From Thiobacillus denitrificans DSM 12475 (GTDB taxonomy: Bacteria; Pseudomonadota; Gammaproteobacteria; Burkholderiales; Thiobacillaceae): 64,000 bases of DNA. The DNA lies in contig NZ_AQWL01000005.1 of assembly GCF_000376425.1 (NCBI RefSeq), positions 156,166 through 220,165 of the forward strand, given 5' to 3'. The translations under genes and the position numbers were made by a program. This document shows, in pieces, positions 27,118-36,690 of the stretch (its first letter is position 1; each line of letters opens with the position of its first letter). The notes beneath the pieces are model-generated. The model was not told the DNA's origin, did not search any database, and saw nothing but the letters and a program-made list of their open reading frames with translations.

Positions 27118-27119
27118 TT
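27089..27119 (+). terminator. intrinsic terminator of a plus-strand transcript, overlapping the metE stop
   Basis: A stem AGCCCC/GGGGCT, with an inner GGC-GCAA-GCC tetraloop stem, is followed by TTTTT on the plus strand. The minus strand has no T-run after the stem, so it does not serve metE. It marks the end of an otherwise unassigned plus-strand transcript that begins in the gap upstream. Confidence 0.7.
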
Positions 27120-29400
27120 ATCGCGCCACCGCCCTCTGGCACGCCTGCCGCAAGCTTCGGGCCGCCGCCACCATCTGCGAAAGCGCCGCCTCGGTTTCGG
27201 CCCAGCCGCGCGTTTTCAGGCCGCAGTCGGGGTTGACCCAGAGCTTCTCGGGCGCGATCACCTGCGCGGCCTTCTCCAGCAGTCGGACCATTTCCTCAGC
27301 ATCGGGAATGCGCGGGCTGTGAATGTCGTAGACGCCGGGGCCGATTTCGTTGGGATAGTCGAAATCGCCGAAGCCGCGCAACAGTTCCATGTCCGAACGG
27401 CTGGTTTCGATGGTGATGACGTCCGCATCCATCGCCGCAATCGCCGGCAGGATGTCATTGAACTCCGAATAGCACATGTGGGTGTGGATCTGGGTGGCGT
27501 CGTTCACCCCGGATGCGCTGATGCGGAATGCGCGACTCGCCCACTCGAGATAGGGCGGCCAGTCGGCGCGCCGAAGCGGCAGGCCTTCGCGGTAGGCGGG
27601 CTCGTCGATCTGGATGATGCCGATGCCGGCCGCCTCGAGATCGACCGCCTCGTCGCGGATCGCCAGCGCAATCTGCAGAGCGGTGGCCGCGCGCGGCTGG
27701 TCGTCGCGCACGAACGACCATTGCAGCATCGTCACCGGGCCGGTCAGCATGCCCTTCATCGGTTTCCCGGTAAGCGACTGGGCATAGCGCGCCCAGTCCA
27801 CCGTCATCGGCTGCGGACGCGACACGTCGCCGTAGACGATCGGCGGTTTCACGCAGCGGCTGCCGTAGGACTGCACCCAGCCGTTCTGCGAAAATGCAAA
27901 GCCGGTCAGCTGTTCGCCGAAATATTCGACCATGTCGTTGCGCTCGGCTTCGCCGTGCACCAGGACGTCGAGCCCCAGGGCCTCCTGCTTTTCGACGGCG
28001 TGGCGGATCTCGCGCTGCATCGCGGCCGCGTAGCCGGCGGCGCCAATTTCGCCCTTCTTGAAGCGCGCGCGGGCGCTGCGGATCGCCGCCGTCTGCGGGA
28101 ACGAGCCGATGGTCGTGGTGGGAAAGAGTGGCAGCCTGAAACGCTCGCGCTGCAGCGCCTGGCGCGCCGTGAACGGCTTGTTGCGCGCGTCGTGCAGGGA
28201 CGTCAGCGCCGCCAGCCGCGCCGCCACCGCTTCATCGTGCACCCGCTGCGAGGCATGGCGCGAAGCCAGCGCCCGGGCATTGTCGGACAGCGCCGCGGCC
28301 ACCGCCGGACGGCCCTCGTTGAATCCGGTTTTAAGCGTGGCCAGCGCGGCGATTTTTTCATCGGCGAATGCCAGCCAGCTCTTCAGTTCCGCATCCAGCC
28401 CGGCTTCCCCTGCCAGGCTCGCCGGCACGTGCAGCAGCGAGCATGAGGGGGCAAGCCAGAGCCGGTCGGCGAGCCGCAGATGCAGGCCTTCAAGGCGCTC
28501 GAACACGGCATTCAGATCGCTCTTCCAGATATTGCGGCCGTCGATCACGCCCGCCGACAGCACCTTGGTGGCGGGCAGCCAGTCGATCACCTGGGCCAGT
28601 TCGTCGCCGCCGCGCACGCAATCAACGTGCACCCCCGCCACCGGCAGTTTCAGCGCCGTCAGCAGGTTCTCGCGCAGCGGCCCGAAATAGCTGGCGAGCA
28701 GTAGCTTCACGCCCGCCGCGTTCAGATGGTGGTAAGCGCGCTCGAACGCGGCGCGCCAGCCGGACGGCAAATCCAGGCTCAGAATCGGCTCGTCGATCTG
28801 CACCCATTCCACCCCTTGTGTCTTCAACCGCGCCAGAATCTGCGCATAGACTGGCAACAACCGGTCGAGCAGGTCGAGGCGATCGAAGCCGGCGGCCTTT
28901 TCCTTGGCCAGCCACAGGAAACTGAGCGGCCCGATCAGCACGGGCTTGACGTTGAACCCGGCGGTCTGCGCTTCCGCCACTTCGTCGAACAGCCACTGGG
29001 CGCCCAGCGAGAATCGGGAGTCCGGTTTGAGCTCGGGCACCAGGTAGTGGTAGTTGGTGTCGAACCACTTGGTCATCTCCATCGCATGGCAGGCGGCATT
29101 GCCGCGCGCCAGCTGGAAATATTGCGCCAGTTCGAGCGTCTCGCCGAAACCGAAGCGCGCCGGCGCGCAGCCCAGCAGGGCGACGTGGTTCAGCATCTGG
29201 TCGTAAAACGCAAAATCCCCCACCGTGACGAAATCCAGCCCAGCCGCATGCTGCCGCTGCCAGTTGGCCTGGCGGATCCCGCTGCCCACCGCTTTGAGCG
29301 CAGCTGCGTCGATTTCACCGCGCCAGAAGGCTTCCTGTGAAAATTTCAGTTCCCGGTTTGCACCGATGCGCGGAACCCCCAGTACGTGTGCCAGTGCCAT
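27118..29400 (-). CDS. metE: cobalamin-independent methionine synthase
   Basis: 760 residues, the normal MetE length. Zinc ligands are seen in [12 protein letters not shown] and in [11 protein letters not shown] near the C-terminus. It transfers a methyl group from 5-methyltetrahydrofolate (polyglutamate) to homocysteine. The ATG at 29400 has GGGAG seven bases before it; an upstream in-frame ATG at 29451 would add 17 unrelated residues. It is divergent from metR. Confidence 0.96.
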   Translation of the reverse strand: MALAHVLGVPRIGANRELKFSQEAFWRGEIDAAALKAVGSGIRQANWQRQHAAGLDFVTVGDFAFYDQMLNHVALLGCAPARFGFGETLELAQYFQLARGNAACHAMEMTKWFDTNYHYLVPELKPDSRFSLGAQWLFDEVAEAQTAGFNVKPVLIGPLSFLWLAKEKAAGFDRLDLLDRLLPVYAQILARLKTQGVEWVQIDEPILSLDLPSGWRAAFERAYHHLNAAGVKLLLASYFGPLRENLLTALKLPVAGVHVDCVRGGDELAQVIDWLPATKVLSAGVIDGRNIWKSDLNAVFERLEGLHLRLADRLWLAPSCSLLHVPASLAGEAGLDAELKSWLAFADEKIAALATLKTGFNEGRPAVAAALSDNARALASRHASQRVHDEAVAARLAALTSLHDARNKPFTARQALQRERFRLPLFPTTTIGSFPQTAAIRSARARFKKGEIGAAGYAAAMQREIRHAVEKQEALGLDVLVHGEAERNDMVEYFGEQLTGFAFSQNGWVQSYGSRCVKPPIVYGDVSRPQPMTVDWARYAQSLTGKPMKGMLTGPVTMLQWSFVRDDQPRAATALQIALAIRDEAVDLEAAGIGIIQIDEPAYREGLPLRRADWPPYLEWASRAFRISASGVNDATQIHTHMCYSEFNDILPAIAAMDADVITIETSRSDMELLRGFGDFDYPNEIGPGVYDIHSPRIPDAEEMVRLLEKAAQVIAPEKLWVNPDCGLKTRGWAETEAALSQMVAAARSLRQACQRAVAR

Positions 29401-29459
29401 GTGTGTTCTCCCAATGAATGCTGGACGCCATGATGCCGGCGCGGATAACATGAGACAAA

Positions 29460-29472
29460 CGAATGTTTTTCA
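29460..29472. promoter_or_regulatory. putative MetR box between metE and metR
   Basis: CGAA-N5-TTCA matches the MetR consensus TGAA-N5-TTCA at seven of eight positions. It lies 60 bases from the metE ATG and 9 bases before the likely metR ATG. MetR in other proteobacteria activates metE and represses itself through such sites, with homocysteine as coactivator. Confidence 0.5.
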
Positions 29473-29480
29473 TTGTATTC

Positions 29481-30416
29481 ATGAACAAATATCATATTGA
29501 ACTGCGCCACCTGCGGCTGCTGCAGGCAGTGGCGGAAGCCGGCGGGCTGACTGCCGCCGCCGAGCGCCTCTATCTCACGCAATCGGCGGTGTCGCACCAG
29601 CTGAAAGCGCTGGAAGATGCGCTGGGACTGCCGCTGGTCGAACGTGCCATGCGACCGCTGCAGCTCACCGCCGCCGGGCGGCGTCTGCTGGCACTGGCGC
29701 ATGCCGTGCTGCCGCAGACGGACGCAGCGCTGCGCGACCTCGCCAAGCTGAAAGACGGCGACGCCGGCGAACTGCGCATCGCGGTGGAATGCCATACCTG
29801 CTACGACTGGCTGATGCCGGCGATGGACCGTTACCGCGACGTCTGGCCGGGGGTGGAACTCGACCTCCTGGGCGGCTTTCAGGCCGACCCGGTGGGGCTG
29901 CTGCTGGACGGCCGTGCCGACCTCGTCATCACCTCCGAAGCCACGCCGCGCCCGGGTATTTTCCATGCGCCGCTGTTCGGCTTCGAGATGCTGGCGCTGC
30001 TGCCGCCGGCCCATCCGCTGGCCACCAGGAAATGGCTGCTCCCGGGCGACTTCGCCGGCCACACCCTGATCACCTATCCGGTGCCGGAAGACCGGCTCGA
30101 CCTGATCCGCCGCGTGCTCGCCCCCGCCGGGATCAAGCCACCACGGCGCGAGGCGCAGCTGACGGTGGCGATATTGCAACTGGTCGCCAGCCGCCGCGGA
30201 CTGGCCGCGCTGCCCGCCTGGGCGGTCGCGCCCTATCTCGAGCGCGGCTACGTCGCCGCGCGCCGCATCGGCAAACACGGCTTGTGGGCCGAGCTTTACG
30301 CCGCGGTGCGCGCAGCCGACGCTGCACGCGCCTATGTCGCCGATTTCATCGAAACCGTGAAGCACGACAGTTTTGCCCGCCTGCCAGGCATCCGCCCGGC
30401 TATCATCGCACCATGA
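29481..30416 (+). CDS. metR: LysR-type regulator of methionine synthesis
   Basis: About 311 residues with an N-terminal LysR helix-turn-helix (AAAERLYLTQSAVSHQLKALE) and a substrate-binding domain. The segment RIAVECHTCYDWLMPA matches MetR of enterobacteria closely, and the gene is divergent from metE, as is usual. The start is uncertain: an ATG at 29463 would add six residues (MFFIVF) and lie inside the putative MetR box, while 29481 starts at MNKYHIELRHLR. Its stop overlaps the ATG of the ModE-like gene. Confidence 0.9.
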   Translation: MNKYHIELRHLRLLQAVAEAGGLTAAAERLYLTQSAVSHQLKALEDALGLPLVERAMRPLQLTAAGRRLLALAHAVLPQTDAALRDLAKLKDGDAGELRIAVECHTCYDWLMPAMDRYRDVWPGVELDLLGGFQADPVGLLLDGRADLVITSEATPRPGIFHAPLFGFEMLALLPPAHPLATRKWLLPGDFAGHTLITYPVPEDRLDLIRRVLAPAGIKPPRREAQLTVAILQLVASRRGLAALPAWAVAPYLERGYVAARRIGKHGLWAELYAAVRAADAARAYVADFIETVKHDSFARLPGIRPAIIAP

Positions 30417-30760
30417 AGCCACGTCTCGTCTTCCGCCTCATCCTCGGCGACGACATCGCACTCGGTCCCGGCAAGGTGCAGCTGCTCGAAACCATCCAGG
30501 ACACCGGCTCCATCGCCGCCGCCGGGCGCGCCATGGGCATGAGCTACAAACGCGCCTGGCATCTGGTCGACACCATGAACCGCTGCTTCGCTAGCCCGCT
30601 GGTCGAAACCAGCAAGGGTGGCGCGCACGGCGGCGGCGCACATCTGACCCCGCTGGCCGGCGAGGTGATCGCCCTGTACCGCCAGCTCGAAGCCCGCGCC
30701 CGCACGGCCACCCAGACGGACATGACCGCCCTCACCCGGCATCTTCGGCCGGATGCCTGA
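30413..30760 (+). CDS. modE: ModE N-terminal domain regulator of molybdate transport
   Basis: 115 residues consisting only of the ModE winged-helix domain (GPGKVQLLETIQDTGSIAAAG, MSYKRAWHLVDTMN). The molybdate-binding Mop domains of E. coli ModE are missing, so metal sensing must be absent or come from elsewhere; modC just downstream has its own Mop-type domain. The ATGA overlap with metR couples it to that gene. modABC starts 207 bases later with a ModE-like box in between. Confidence 0.85.
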   Translation: MKPRLVFRLILGDDIALGPGKVQLLETIQDTGSIAAAGRAMGMSYKRAWHLVDTMNRCFASPLVETSKGGAHGGGAHLTPLAGEVIALYRQLEARARTATQTDMTALTRHLRPDA

Positions 30761-30913
30761 GCCCTCCGCTGTGTCGCAGGCCGACGCGCAGCAGGCTCAG
30801 CTGCAGCAGGGCCCCTGGCGGCGATATGGACGGCACGCGAACGCCGAGCACCGCCACCCCGGGCATGACGAACCTGAAATCCCGCGGACAGGACACCCCT
30901 TGTTATCTTTCCA

Positions 30914-30941
30914 TTCGATATGACACACTGAATATAACGAA
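30914..30941 (+). promoter_or_regulatory. putative ModE box upstream of modA
   Basis: TTCGATAT-N10-ATATAACGAA forms an imperfect dyad. The right arm, ATATAACGA, matches the E. coli ModE box arm closely; the left arm lacks two bases of the consensus. It lies 27-54 bases upstream of modA, just after the modE-like gene, as expected for repression of modABC at high molybdate. Confidence 0.55.
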
Positions 30942-30967
30942 ACGTACGTTTTTCCAGGGAGAACGTC

Positions 30968-31720
30968 ATGACACGCGTATTCAAGAAGCGGACAGCCATC
31001 CTGATGCTGTCCGCATTCGCCAGCCTGCCAGCCGCTGCAGACACGGCCCATGTCGCCGTTGCCGCCAACTTCATCACGCCGATGAAGGTGCTGGCTGCCC
31101 GTTTCGAACAGGCGAGCGGTCACACGCTCACCTTGTCGTCCGGCTCGACCGGCAAGTTCTATGCACAAGTCAAGAATGGCGCGCCCTTCGATGTGCTGCT
31201 GGCCGCCGACGATAAAACTCCGGCCCGTCTCGTGCAGGAAGGCGATGCCGTCGCCACCCGGAATTACGCCATCGGCAAGCTCGCGCTGTGGAGCGCCAAC
31301 CCCACGCTGATCGACGGCACCGATGCCGTGCTGAAGCAGAGCCGCTTCGGCAAACTCGCCATCGCCAACCCGAAACTCGCGCCCTATGGCACGGCTGCCC
31401 AGGAAGCCCTGACCCGGATGGGGCTTTTCGACGCGGTCTCGAGCAAGCTCGTGATCGGCGAGAATATCGGGCAAACCTATCAATTCGCCGCCAGCGGCAA
31501 TGCCGAACTCGGTTTCGTGGCGCTGTCGCAGATCATGCAGGAAGGCAAGCTGAGCGCAGGCTCGATGTGGCAGGTTCCCGCCCGCTTTTACTCGCCGATC
31601 CGCCAGGATGCCGCCCTGCTGAAGCGCGGCGTCGGCAATGCTGCGGCACGCGCGCTGCTGGACTTCCTGGGGACACCTGACGCGCAGGCCGTCATCCGCA
31701 GCTACGGCTACGACTTGTAA
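30968..31720 (+). CDS. modA: molybdate ABC transporter, periplasmic binding protein
   Basis: 250 residues with a signal peptide ending near PAAAD and the ModA pattern HVAVAANFITPMKVL, SSGSTGKFYAQ and GFVALSQI. The oxyanion-binding residues are in the usual serine-rich positions. GGGAG precedes the ATG. It delivers molybdate to ModB; nitrate reductase NasA elsewhere in the window needs this metal. Confidence 0.95.
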   Translation: MTRVFKKRTAILMLSAFASLPAAADTAHVAVAANFITPMKVLAARFEQASGHTLTLSSGSTGKFYAQVKNGAPFDVLLAADDKTPARLVQEGDAVATRNYAIGKLALWSANPTLIDGTDAVLKQSRFGKLAIANPKLAPYGTAAQEALTRMGLFDAVSSKLVIGENIGQTYQFAASGNAELGFVALSQIMQEGKLSAGSMWQVPARFYSPIRQDAALLKRGVGNAAARALLDFLGTPDAQAVIRSYGYDL

Positions 31721-31723
31721 GCC

Positions 31724-32407
31724 ATGCCACTGACGCCAGCCGACACTTCGGCCATCGTGCTGACGCTGAAGCTGGCGTCGGTCACGACCGTGCTATTGAT
31801 GCTGATCGCCACGCCGCTGGCATGGTGGTTGACCCACACCCACGTTCGCCTGCGTGCGGCGGTCACCGCACTGGTATCGCTGCCGCTGGTGCTGCCGCCG
31901 ACCGTACTGGGTTTTTACCTGCTGGTGCTGCTGGGGCCACAGGGCGCCGTCGGCCAATGGATGCAGCAGCTCGGGTTGTCGACCCTGCCCTTCACTTTTG
32001 GCGGACTGGTGGTGGGATCGGTCATTTTCTCGCTGCCGTTCGCGGTGCAGCCGATCGCCAATGCTTTTGCCGCCATCGGCATGCGGCCGCTCGAAGTGGC
32101 CGCGACCTTGCGTGCCTCGCCATGGGACCGTTTCGCCAGCGTCGCCGTCCCCCTGGCCCGCCCCGGCTTCATCACTGCGGCGGTACTCACATTCGCCCAT
32201 ACCGTGGGCGAGTTCGGCGTGGTGCTGATGCTGGGCGGCAATATTCCGGGCCAGACGCGGGTCTTGTCGGTGGCGATCTACGACCATGTCGAGGCGCTCG
32301 AATACGCCGACGCGCACCTGTTGGCGGCCGGGCTGGTCGCTTTTTCATTCCTGGTGCTGTTGATGCTGGGCCGTTACAGCGGGCATTGGCAGCGGACCCC
32401 GACATGA
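31724..32407 (+). CDS. modB: molybdate ABC transporter, permease
   Basis: 227 residues with about five membrane helices and the EAA-type loop [21 protein letters not shown] that contacts ModC. It follows modA by 3 bases and overlaps modC by 4 bases (ATGA), so it is translationally coupled to both. Confidence 0.95.
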   Translation: MPLTPADTSAIVLTLKLASVTTVLLMLIATPLAWWLTHTHVRLRAAVTALVSLPLVLPPTVLGFYLLVLLGPQGAVGQWMQQLGLSTLPFTFGGLVVGSVIFSLPFAVQPIANAFAAIGMRPLEVAATLRASPWDRFASVAVPLARPGFITAAVLTFAHTVGEFGVVLMLGGNIPGQTRVLSVAIYDHVEALEYADAHLLAAGLVAFSFLVLLMLGRYSGHWQRTPT

Positions 32408-33468
32408 GCCGGATCGAGGGGTGGTTCCGCACCACGCTTGGCGATTTTTCGCTCGACGCGGATTTCAGCCTGCCGTCGCACGGCGTGACGGCCCTGTTCG
32501 GCCAGTCCGGCTCGGGCAAGACGACGCTGCTGCGGCTGATCGCCGGACTCTCCCGCGCACCCGGACGCCTCGTCGTCGGCGGCGAGGTCTGGCAGGACGA
32601 CACCGTCTTCGTTCCCACGCAGCGGCGCGCGCTCGGCTACGTCTTCCAGGAGGCCAGCCTGTTTCCGCACCTGTCGGTACGCGCCAACCTGGAATACGGC
32701 TGGCAGCGCGTGCCGCCCGGGGAACGCACCATCCGCCGTGACGAAGTGATCGACTGGCTGGAACTGGCGCCGCTGATCGCATTGCAGCCGCACCAGCTGT
32801 CGGGCGGGCAGCGCCAGCGCGTGGCGATCGGCCGCGCCCTGCTGTCGTGCCCGCGCCTGTTGCTGATGGACGAACCGATGGCCGCACTCGATGCCGGCGC
32901 GCGCGCCGACATCCTGCCATACCTGGAACGCCTGCATCGGGAACTCGAACTGCCCCTGCTCTACGTCAGCCACGCGCTTGACGAAGTGGCGCGCCTGGCC
33001 GACACCCTGCTGCTGATCGAGGCCGGCCGTATCGTCTACCAGGGCCCCCTGGCTGCAGGCCTGACCCGCCTCGACCTGCCCCTGGCACACCGCGACACTG
33101 CCGCCACCATCATCGACGCCACGGTGGCGACGCACGACGAGGCGCTCCAGCTCACCCACGTCGTCCGCGGCGCCGTCGCGCTGGAATTGCCCGGTCTGCA
33201 CGGTTTGCCCGGCGCGCCGCTCAGGGTGCGCGTCGCCGCGCGCGACGTCAGCCTGGCGCTGGCCATGCCGCAGCAGACCAGCATCCTCAACCTGCTGCCC
33301 GCCAGGGTGGCTGAGCTGGCCGACGATGCGCCGGGCCAGGTGCTGGTACGGCTGGCACTGGACGATACCGTGCTGCTCGCACGCATCACCCGGAAATCGG
33401 CACAGCTTCTGGGCCTGCAGCCGGGTACGCCGGTGGTGGCCCAGGTGAAAAGCGTGGCCGTGGCCTGA
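32404..33468 (+). CDS. modC: molybdate ABC transporter, ATP-binding protein
   Basis: 354 residues. Walker [10 protein letters not shown], signature [15 protein letters not shown] and Walker [13 protein letters not shown] are intact, followed by a C-terminal Mop/TOBE-like domain of about 130 residues. It powers molybdate uptake. The ATGA overlap with modB fixes the start. It converges on a DUF202 gene with 12 bases between the stop codons. Confidence 0.95.
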   Translation: MSRIEGWFRTTLGDFSLDADFSLPSHGVTALFGQSGSGKTTLLRLIAGLSRAPGRLVVGGEVWQDDTVFVPTQRRALGYVFQEASLFPHLSVRANLEYGWQRVPPGERTIRRDEVIDWLELAPLIALQPHQLSGGQRQRVAIGRALLSCPRLLLMDEPMAALDAGARADILPYLERLHRELELPLLYVSHALDEVARLADTLLLIEAGRIVYQGPLAAGLTRLDLPLAHRDTAATIIDATVATHDEALQLTHVVRGAVALELPGLHGLPGAPLRVRVAARDVSLALAMPQQTSILNLLPARVAELADDAPGQVLVRLALDDTVLLARITRKSAQLLGLQPGTPVVAQVKSVAVA

Positions 33469-33480
33469 CCAGCCGCGCGC

Positions 33481-33846
33481 CTACAGCTCGGAAAAGAGGT
33501 ATGCCAGCAGCGCGACCCCCAGCACTACCACCGCCAGGTTCATCGCAATGCCCGACCAGATGCGGTAGCGCACGGGGATATCGATCGGCTTCAGCGCCTG
33601 CAGAACGCGCCAGAACTGCACGATGGAAAAGCCGATCGCCAGCAAGGCCAGGCTGATGAAGGCGATGCCGATCCAGAACGACAGGTCGCGTCCGGCATGG
33701 CCGGGATCGTGGCGCAGCATGTGCAGGAACAGGCCGAAGCGCTCAAGCACGAAGCCGAATGCCATCAGCGTGAGGCCGGTGCGGTTCCACGCCAGCAGCG
33801 TGCGCTCGGCGGCAAAGAATACGCGCGGATCGCCGGGGCCGGACAT
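33481..33846 (-). CDS. DUF202 family membrane protein
   Basis: 121 residues with three hydrophobic segments and the family start RVFFAAERTLLAWNRTGLTLMA. The function is unknown; the E. coli relative YidH is likewise uncharacterised. The oxyR stop lies 2 bases upstream, so it is probably cotranscribed with oxyR. A longer in-frame start would overlap oxyR and add a basic tail unlike the family. Confidence 0.85.
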   Translation of the reverse strand: MSGPGDPRVFFAAERTLLAWNRTGLTLMAFGFVLERFGLFLHMLRHDPGHAGRDLSFWIGIAFISLALLAIGFSIVQFWRVLQALKPIDIPVRYRIWSGIAMNLAVVVLGVALLAYLFSEL

Positions 33847-33848
33847 GC

Positions 33849-34754
33849 TCAGACGGACTCCACGCCGCCGGGCAGTGCGCTTTTCAGCAGCAGGGCCAGA
33901 CGTTCGAAGGTTTCGGGAAACGGCGCGCGGCGGCGCCACACCAGGCCAATCGTGCGGCCAGGCGGCGGCGCCCTGAACGGGCGGATCTCGACCGCCTTTT
34001 TGCTTGCGCGCGGCGCGGCGTCCACCGCCAGTGCCGGCAGCAGCGTCAAGCCCAGCCCCATGCCCACCATCTGACGCAGGGTTTCCAGGCTGGTGGCGCG
34101 CACTTCCTCGCGGCCGCGCGACCCGCCGCCGCAGACATCGAGCGCCTGGTCGCGCAGGCAGTGGCCCTCATCCAGCAGCAGCAGTTTCTCGGCCATGATG
34201 TCGTTCACTTTCAGGACATCGCGTTTGGCCAGCGGGTGGCCCGCCGGCAGGGCGGCAAAAAAAGGCTCGTAAAACAGCGGCTCGACGCGCAGGCCGTCGT
34301 CGGCGACCGGTAGCGCCAGCAAGCCTGCGTCGAGCGTGCCCACGTTGAGGCGCTCCAGGATGTGCTGCGTCATTTCCTCGCGCAGCAGCAGCCGCAGGCC
34401 GGGGTATTTCCTGTGCACCAGGGTCAGCGCATGCGGCAGGTAATACGGCCCCAAAGTGGGGATCACGCCAAGATGGAGGGTGCGCGCCATCGGATCCTGC
34501 GCGTGTCTGGCCAGTTCCTTGATCCGCTCCGACTCCTCGACGATGTTGCGCGCCGCCTGCAGGATCTCGCGGCCGATCGGCGTCGGCGTGACGCGCTTGA
34601 GGCTGCGGTCGAACAGGGTCACGCCGAGAAAGTCTTCCAGCTTCTTGATCTGGGTCGACAACGTCGACTGGGTAATGAAACAGGACTCGGCCGCACGTCC
34701 GAAGTGGCCGTGATCGGCCAGCGCTACCAGATACCTGAGCTCCTGCAGGGTCAT
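33849..34754 (-). CDS. oxyR: hydrogen-peroxide-sensing LysR regulator
   Basis: 301 residues with the LysR helix-turn-helix (GRAAESCFITQSTLSTQIKKL) and, in the regulatory domain, DEGHCLRDQALDVC. Counting from the chosen ATG, the cysteines fall at 199 and 208, identical to the redox-active pair of E. coli OxyR. It responds to H2O2 and activates peroxide defence. The alternative start three codons upstream (34763) is possible. It is divergent from a chain of small ORFs leading to a ZIP transporter. Confidence 0.95.
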   Translation of the reverse strand: MTLQELRYLVALADHGHFGRAAESCFITQSTLSTQIKKLEDFLGVTLFDRSLKRVTPTPIGREILQAARNIVEESERIKELARHAQDPMARTLHLGVIPTLGPYYLPHALTLVHRKYPGLRLLLREEMTQHILERLNVGTLDAGLLALPVADDGLRVEPLFYEPFFAALPAGHPLAKRDVLKVNDIMAEKLLLLDEGHCLRDQALDVCGGGSRGREEVRATSLETLRQMVGMGLGLTLLPALAVDAAPRASKKAVEIRPFRAPPPGRTIGLVWRRRAPFPETFERLALLLKSALPGGVESV

Positions 34755-35175
34755 GCTGATCATTCGATTTTATCAATCGAGTCATTCTAGACTATTCAGG
34801 GGACAACTTGGCTTTTATGGTCTTAAATGCAATCCACCTGCTGTCCAAGTGCCAATCAAGCGAAGGAGTCACCCATGTCGCAATGCCTTTATATGCCCCC
34901 CGCCACCGTAACACGGTTGCCGACAACCAGAACTCGATGACGGCAGATCTGCGCGGCCCGGTACTGATGCAGGATTGCCCGTTTCTCGACGGTGGCGGGC
35001 GAACGTGGCAGCGCCGGCGCCGCGCGACCCGCGCAGCGGCATGCGCGACAGTACCAGCAGTGGGATTTCCGCAGTCTGTCGCCCGAATCCCTGCATCAGG
35101 CGGCATGGCCATGATCGATGATGACGAAACGCAGGACATGGGCCTGCCCGCACCCGCGCGGCCAGGCGTGAACGC
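34755..35175. other. 421-base region between oxyR and the ZIP gene with two small open frames
   Basis: It holds a possible 21-codon leader (34875-34940) with a good ribosome binding site, a possible 80-codon frame (34937-35179), and AT-rich sequence near oxyR (34760-34800). No exact OxyR operator (ATAG-N7-CTAT) could be identified. Confidence 0.5.
34875..34940 (+). CDS. possible 21-residue leader peptide
   Basis: AAGGAG precedes an ATG by 7 bases, giving the best ribosome binding site in the region. The product starts MSQCLYMPPATVTRL and ends at TGA, which overlaps the next ATG as ATGA. The short length and position suggest a leader or coupling peptide for the ZIP operon. No family is recognised. 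Confidence 0.35.
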   Translation: MSQCLYMPPATVTRLPTTRTR

Positions 35176-35179
35176 ATGA
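34937..35179 (+). CDS. possible 80-residue protein coupled to the ZIP gene
   Basis: An open frame that starts in an ATGA overlap with the leader and ends in an ATGA overlap with the ZIP gene. The product is arginine- and alanine-rich with no recognisable domain, and no separate ribosome binding site is seen. It may be a real coupled gene or only a chance open frame. The paired overlaps are the main argument for it. Confidence 0.3.
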   Translation: MTADLRGPVLMQDCPFLDGGGRTWQRRRRATRAAACATVPAVGFPQSVARIPASGGMAMIDDDETQDMGLPAPARPGVNA

Positions 35180-36093
35180 ATTCCGCCGCCCGCAGCCTGC
35201 AGGCTTTCCTCGCCGACCCGCGCCATGCCCGCGCGGCGCGGCGCAGCAGCGGCATGCTGGCTATTGCCCTGTTGGGCGGGCTGGCGTGGGTGGCCGTGGT
35301 GCAGGGCGGCACCCGCATCGGCACCCCAATGGGCCAGGCGCTGGCCGGCTCGGCAATAGCGGCGCTCGCCACCGCCGTGGGCGCCATGCCCGCCCTGTTC
35401 ATTCGCCACATCTCGGCACGCTGGGAAGACATCATGCTCGGCTTCGGGGCGGGCGTGATGGCGGCCGCCTCGTGTTTCTCGCTGATCCTTCCGGGGGTCG
35501 CCGCCGGTGCCGGCATTTTCGGCAGCAAGCCGGCCGGCGCGGCGATCGTTGCCGCGGGGCTGGTTCTGGGCGCGCTGTTCCTGCTGCTGACCGACAAGGC
35601 GGTGCCGCACGAACATCCCGGCGCCGGCCGCCACGGCCCCGACTGGGTGCAGTTGCGTCGCGTCTGGCTGATGGTGTTCGCCATTGCCCTGCACAACTTC
35701 CCCGAGGGGATGGCGATCGGCGTCGGCTTCGCCGGAGGCGACGCCTCGGTGGGCATCCCGCTGACCGCGGCGATTGCCATTCAGGATATTCCGGAAGGCC
35801 TGGTGGTGGCGGTAGCGCTGCGCACCGTGGCATATACGCCCTGGAAGGCCGCCGGCGCGGCCGCGTTGACCGGGCTGGCCGAACCGCTCGGCGCCATCGT
35901 CGGCGTCGCTTTGACCTCCGGCTTCGCCCCGCTTTATCCGGCTGGCCTGGGTTTTGCCGCCGGCGCGATGATCTGGGTGGTATCGCACGAAATCATTCCG
36001 GAAACCCATCGCAAGGGGCACGAGCAGGCCGCCACGCTGGGAATCATCGGCGGCTTCGTTGTCATGATGCTGCTCGACACTACTCTGGGGTAA
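35176..36093 (+). CDS. ZIP family divalent metal transporter
   Basis: 305 residues with the ZIP family core: HNFPEGMAIGVGFAGG in helix 4 and SHEIIPETHRKGH in helix 5, both rich in metal-binding His and Glu. The hydrophilic loop between helices 3 and 4 contains VPHEHPGAGRHG. ZIP proteins take up zinc, manganese or iron; the substrate cannot be told. The ATG has no ribosome binding site of its own, so translation is probably coupled to the ORF upstream. A ferritin-like gene follows 28 bases later. Confidence 0.9.
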   Translation: MNSAARSLQAFLADPRHARAARRSSGMLAIALLGGLAWVAVVQGGTRIGTPMGQALAGSAIAALATAVGAMPALFIRHISARWEDIMLGFGAGVMAAASCFSLILPGVAAGAGIFGSKPAGAAIVAAGLVLGALFLLLTDKAVPHEHPGAGRHGPDWVQLRRVWLMVFAIALHNFPEGMAIGVGFAGGDASVGIPLTAAIAIQDIPEGLVVAVALRTVAYTPWKAAGAAALTGLAEPLGAIVGVALTSGFAPLYPAGLGFAAGAMIWVVSHEIIPETHRKGHEQAATLGIIGGFVVMMLLDTTLG

Positions 36094-36121
36094 GTACTCA
36101 ACGAACCGAAAGGAATCCACC

Positions 36122-36679
36122 ATGGCCAAGACCTCATCCGCAACCCAACAACCGTTCCTGACCGACATCAAGGCCCTGCGCGCCCGCGCGCGCAAGCATA
36201 TCGAGGACGGCGCGGTCACCACCGGCTACCAGGCCGACCGCGCCGTCGTGATCAAGCTGCTGAACGAGGCGCTGGCCACCGAGCTGATCTGCATCCTGCG
36301 TTACAAGCGGCATTACTTCATGGCCGGCGGCATCAATGCCGACACGGTGGCGCAGGAATTCCTCCAGCATGCCACCGAAGAACAGGGCCATGCCGACCTG
36401 ATCGCCACGCGCATCGTGCAGCTGAACGGCGAGCCCGACTTCAGCCCCGACGGGCTGGCAATGCGCTCGCACGCCGAGTACGTCGAAGGCGGCAGCCTGA
36501 TCGAGATGATCAAGGAAGACCTGGTCGCCGAACGCATCGCGATCGAGAGCTACGGCGAGATGATCCGTTACATCGGCAACAAGGACATCACCACCGGACG
36601 GATGCTGGAGACCATCCTGGCGATGGAAGAGGAGCACGCCAACGATTTGTCGAGCCTGCTGGAAGACCTCAACCGCTGA
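36122..36679 (+). CDS. ferritin-like (bacterioferritin-type) protein
   Basis: 185 residues with the ferritin diiron fold. Iron ligands appear in NEALATELICILRYK, EEQGHADLIA and MEEEHANDL. An N-terminal tail of about 40 residues precedes the four-helix bundle. Classical bacterioferritin starts closer to the bundle and has a heme methionine; whether it binds heme is unclear. AAAGGA precedes the ATG. Together with the ZIP transporter, it suggests metal storage or detoxification near oxyR. Confidence 0.87.
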   Translation: MAKTSSATQQPFLTDIKALRARARKHIEDGAVTTGYQADRAVVIKLLNEALATELICILRYKRHYFMAGGINADTVAQEFLQHATEEQGHADLIATRIVQLNGEPDFSPDGLAMRSHAEYVEGGSLIEMIKEDLVAERIAIESYGEMIRYIGNKDITTGRMLETILAMEEEHANDLSSLLEDLNR

Positions 36680-36690
36680 GCTGCGCAGGA

